64,000 nucleotides of DNA from Hyphobacterium sp. CCMP332. GTDB lineage: Bacteria > Pseudomonadota > Alphaproteobacteria > Caulobacterales > Maricaulaceae. The stretch spans positions 1,081,501-1,145,500 of the forward strand of contig NZ_CP058669.1 in the NCBI RefSeq assembly GCF_014323565.1, in the 5' to 3' direction. Within the stretch, counting starts at the first letter, position 1, and each line of letters starts with the position of its first letter. The position numbers and the translations under genes are program-made. Of this stretch, positions 62,647 through 64,000 are shown in pieces. Under the pieces are notes generated by a model that was not told where the DNA came from, ran no database searches, and was given only the letters and a program-made list of their open reading frames with translations.

Positions 62647-63308
62647 GCGACGCGTCGCGACATATCCCGCGACCGGTTGCAGACAATTCCGGCCACGACA
62701 CCGCCCCGCCTTTCAATGGCATCCCGGCGCGCCGCGATGGATCGCTCATTCCAGCTACCTTCGTCCGCCACCAAAATCACACCGTCCGCATCGGCAGCGA
62801 CAGGCAGTGTTGCCCGGCTGGCGGCAGGGGCATCGATCACAGCAAGATCAATACTGCCGCGCACCGCATTCCAGTATTCCCGGGCAGTACCGAATTCGAG
62901 CCGCTCGACGCCTGAGCGGGCGCGCTGGAATTCCGTGACATAGAGATGATCGGCACAGGCTTTGGCGACAAGACGCGCCTGGGCGCCGTGAGGTTCGGCG
63001 CGCCAGAAGGCATTGCGGCCGAAAGAGGCATCGAAGACTTGCGCTTCGGGCCCCGCCAGGGCGCGGGCATGCGAATTGCGGGCGAAATCCAAGTCGAACA
63101 GCCACACACCGCGTCGAGAACGCTCGGCGGCGGCGCGGGCAAATTCCCGCGCAATTGTCGACGTTCCGGCGTGCTTGCTCGCGCCCAGGAACATGAGCAC
63201 ACGGCCTTTCCCGCCCGGGCGCGCAATCGGCTCCAGCTGGTCGACCAGCGCCTGCATTTCAAATGAAAGATCAACCATCGAATCGCCGCGAATCATTTCC
63301 AGATACAC
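62643..63308 (-). CDS. hfsB: Tyrosine-kinase-like regulator, holdfast HfsB type
   Basis: 221 residues if started at the GTG at 63308; starts at 63296 and 63278 are also possible, and none has a clear ribosome binding site. The fold is a P-loop CpsD-type BY kinase (RVLMFLGASKHAGTSTIARE; GVWLFDLDFAR; SIDLAVIDAP), with no tyrosine cluster at the end. The Walker A loop reads GASKHAGTST, so the usual GKS/GKT lysine is displaced. It probably works with the chain-length protein HfsA rather than as an active kinase. Confidence 0.75.
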   Translation of the reverse strand: MYLEMIRGDSMVDLSFEMQALVDQLEPIARPGGKGRVLMFLGASKHAGTSTIAREFARAAAERSRRGVWLFDLDFARNSHARALAGPEAQVFDASFGRNAFWRAEPHGAQARLVAKACADHLYVTEFQRARSGVERLEFGTAREYWNAVRGSIDLAVIDAPAASRATLPVAADADGVILVADEGSWNERSIAARRDAIERRGGVVAGIVCNRSRDMSRRVA

Positions 63309-63325
63309 AGCATTGATTGCATCGG

Positions 63326-64000
63326 TTAACGCCGACCCAACGCACTGCCTCTATCCGGCATTCGCGCCAGCACCGGAACCCCCGCCACGCGGGACGGCAT
63401 CGGGCCGAAGCCCTCTGTGGTGTCAGCCGTCCTGACCGGGCGAGCAACACGCTGCCGCTGACTTGTCGGCCCCACATGCTGGGTCCAGTAGCCCCGGATC
63501 AATCCGATGAGAACCGCTGTACCGGCCGCAAAAATGAAGGCCGCCGCCACGCCCAGCTTCTTCAGTGAGGTTCCTTCCGGCGCGGCAAAAGCACGCTCGA
63601 CAATTCGGACCGCATCCGCACTGCCCGGCGACAGGGATTGACGCGCCTCGGCTTCCGCCTGTTGCGTCGCGAGCACGGTCGCAGCCGCCGCCGTGGCTTC
63701 GACATTCTGGGCAAGACGCCGGTATTCCGGCTCCACACCGCGCAATCGTGAAATTTCATTCTGGACGGTCTGGAGTTGCCCCGAAATTGTGCGGGCCCGC
63801 GTCGCCTCTGCCGCCGCCACGGATTCAAGCCGCAATTGCTCCTGTACAAGACCCTGACGGACTTCGTTCACCCCGGTTCGGGTCTGGCCGAGACCTGCCA
63901 CACCGCCGCCCTCGAGAAACTCCTCCAGCTCTGCGATTTCGCGATCAATGGCCACGACGGGCGGCGCGGTTTCCAGATATCGTGCAAGCAGGCTTTCGCG
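63326..64000 (-). CDS. hfsA: Chain-length regulator (Wzz type), holdfast HfsA, C-terminal part (partial)
   Basis: The C-terminal 224 residues or so are in the window, and the frame is open to the right edge. A long coiled coil (AEATRARTISGQLQTVQNEI and following) is succeeded by a membrane segment (GVAAAFIFAAGTAVLIGLIR) and a short basic cytoplasmic tail. This is the C-terminal end of a Wzz/GumC-type polysaccharide co-polymerase. With HfsB it controls the length and export of the holdfast polymer. The internal GTG at 63955 is not the true start. Confidence 0.85.
   Translation of the reverse strand, partial: RESLLARYLETAPPVVAIDREIAELEEFLEGGGVAGLGQTRTGVNEVRQGLVQEQLRLESVAAAEATRARTISGQLQTVQNEISRLRGVEPEYRRLAQNVEATAAAATVLATQQAEAEARQSLSPGSADAVRIVERAFAAPEGTSLKKLGVAAAFIFAAGTAVLIGLIRGYWTQHVGPTSQRQRVARPVRTADTTEGFGPMPSRVAGVPVLARMPDRGSALGRR

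Overview
The window looks like a chromosomal segment of a stalked or budding marine alphaproteobacterium of the Hyphomonadaceae/Maricaulaceae type, carrying one large genomic island. The placement rests on a Caulobacter-like holdfast polysaccharide cluster (hfsE, hfsK, hfsF-G-H, hfsC-B-A), a near-consensus CtrA box, and gene families typical of that group. It is inferred from gene content, not from a marker-gene phylogeny.

Layout. (1) 1-10.8 kb is host core: the hisD/hisG/TrpR-YerC-like operon, a rhodanese and a metallo-hydrolase in divergent orientation, two lipoproteins (one an M28 peptidase), a very small peptide gene plus a cupin-like protein of unknown function, typA, and a membrane Cache-domain protein without an output domain. 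(2) 10.9-34.0 kb is an island in the 3' end of a tRNA-Ser(GCU) gene. A tyrosine integrase sits at its left end and a 19-bp copy of the tRNA end lies at its right end (33970-33988). A second, internal right-end-like site at 31663 has the same geometry, so the island looks like two accreted elements. (3) 34.0-34.8 kb is an IS6-family element with a frameshifted transposase. (4) 34.9-43.6 kb is one secreted protein of about 2900 residues, built of Ig-like repeats with seven propeller-like repeats placed inside the first one. (5) 43.7-54.1 kb holds an MFS symporter, a hybrid histidine kinase with a convergent LuxR-type regulator, an RND efflux pair, msrB and a lipoprotein. (6) 54.3-64.0 kb is the holdfast cluster, cut by the window end in hfsA.

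The island cargo reads as defence. A tightly coupled four-gene operon encodes a DUF1998 helicase, a DrmD-like SNF2 helicase, an Eco57I-type adenine methyltransferase and an HNH nuclease. It resembles class 1 DISARM but has one 1732-residue helicase where DrmA and DrmB are expected, and an HNH protein where the DrmC phospholipase-D protein is expected. Around it lie a HipA-like kinase with a DUF3037 partner, three uncharacterised small genes (one PD-(D/E)XK-like), a possible replication-type protein with a partial duplicate of its C-terminus, and a pair of nuclease-like proteins (DUF4268 and NucS-like) between the two right-end sites.

The strongest unexplained signal is a dispersed palindrome, consensus TTGAACCCGGGTTCAA, found at least seven times between 11.7 and 22.0 kb. 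In four intact genes and one pseudogene it is read in the same frame as (L/M)-(N/S)-P-G-(S/A). A partial gene duplicate begins exactly at it, and one copy is expanded to a perfect 38-bp palindrome inside the integrase gene. The second main candidate is a 22-residue peptide gene with a strong ribosome binding site and its own terminator, followed by a cupin-like protein, which could be an undescribed peptide-modification or leader-peptide system.
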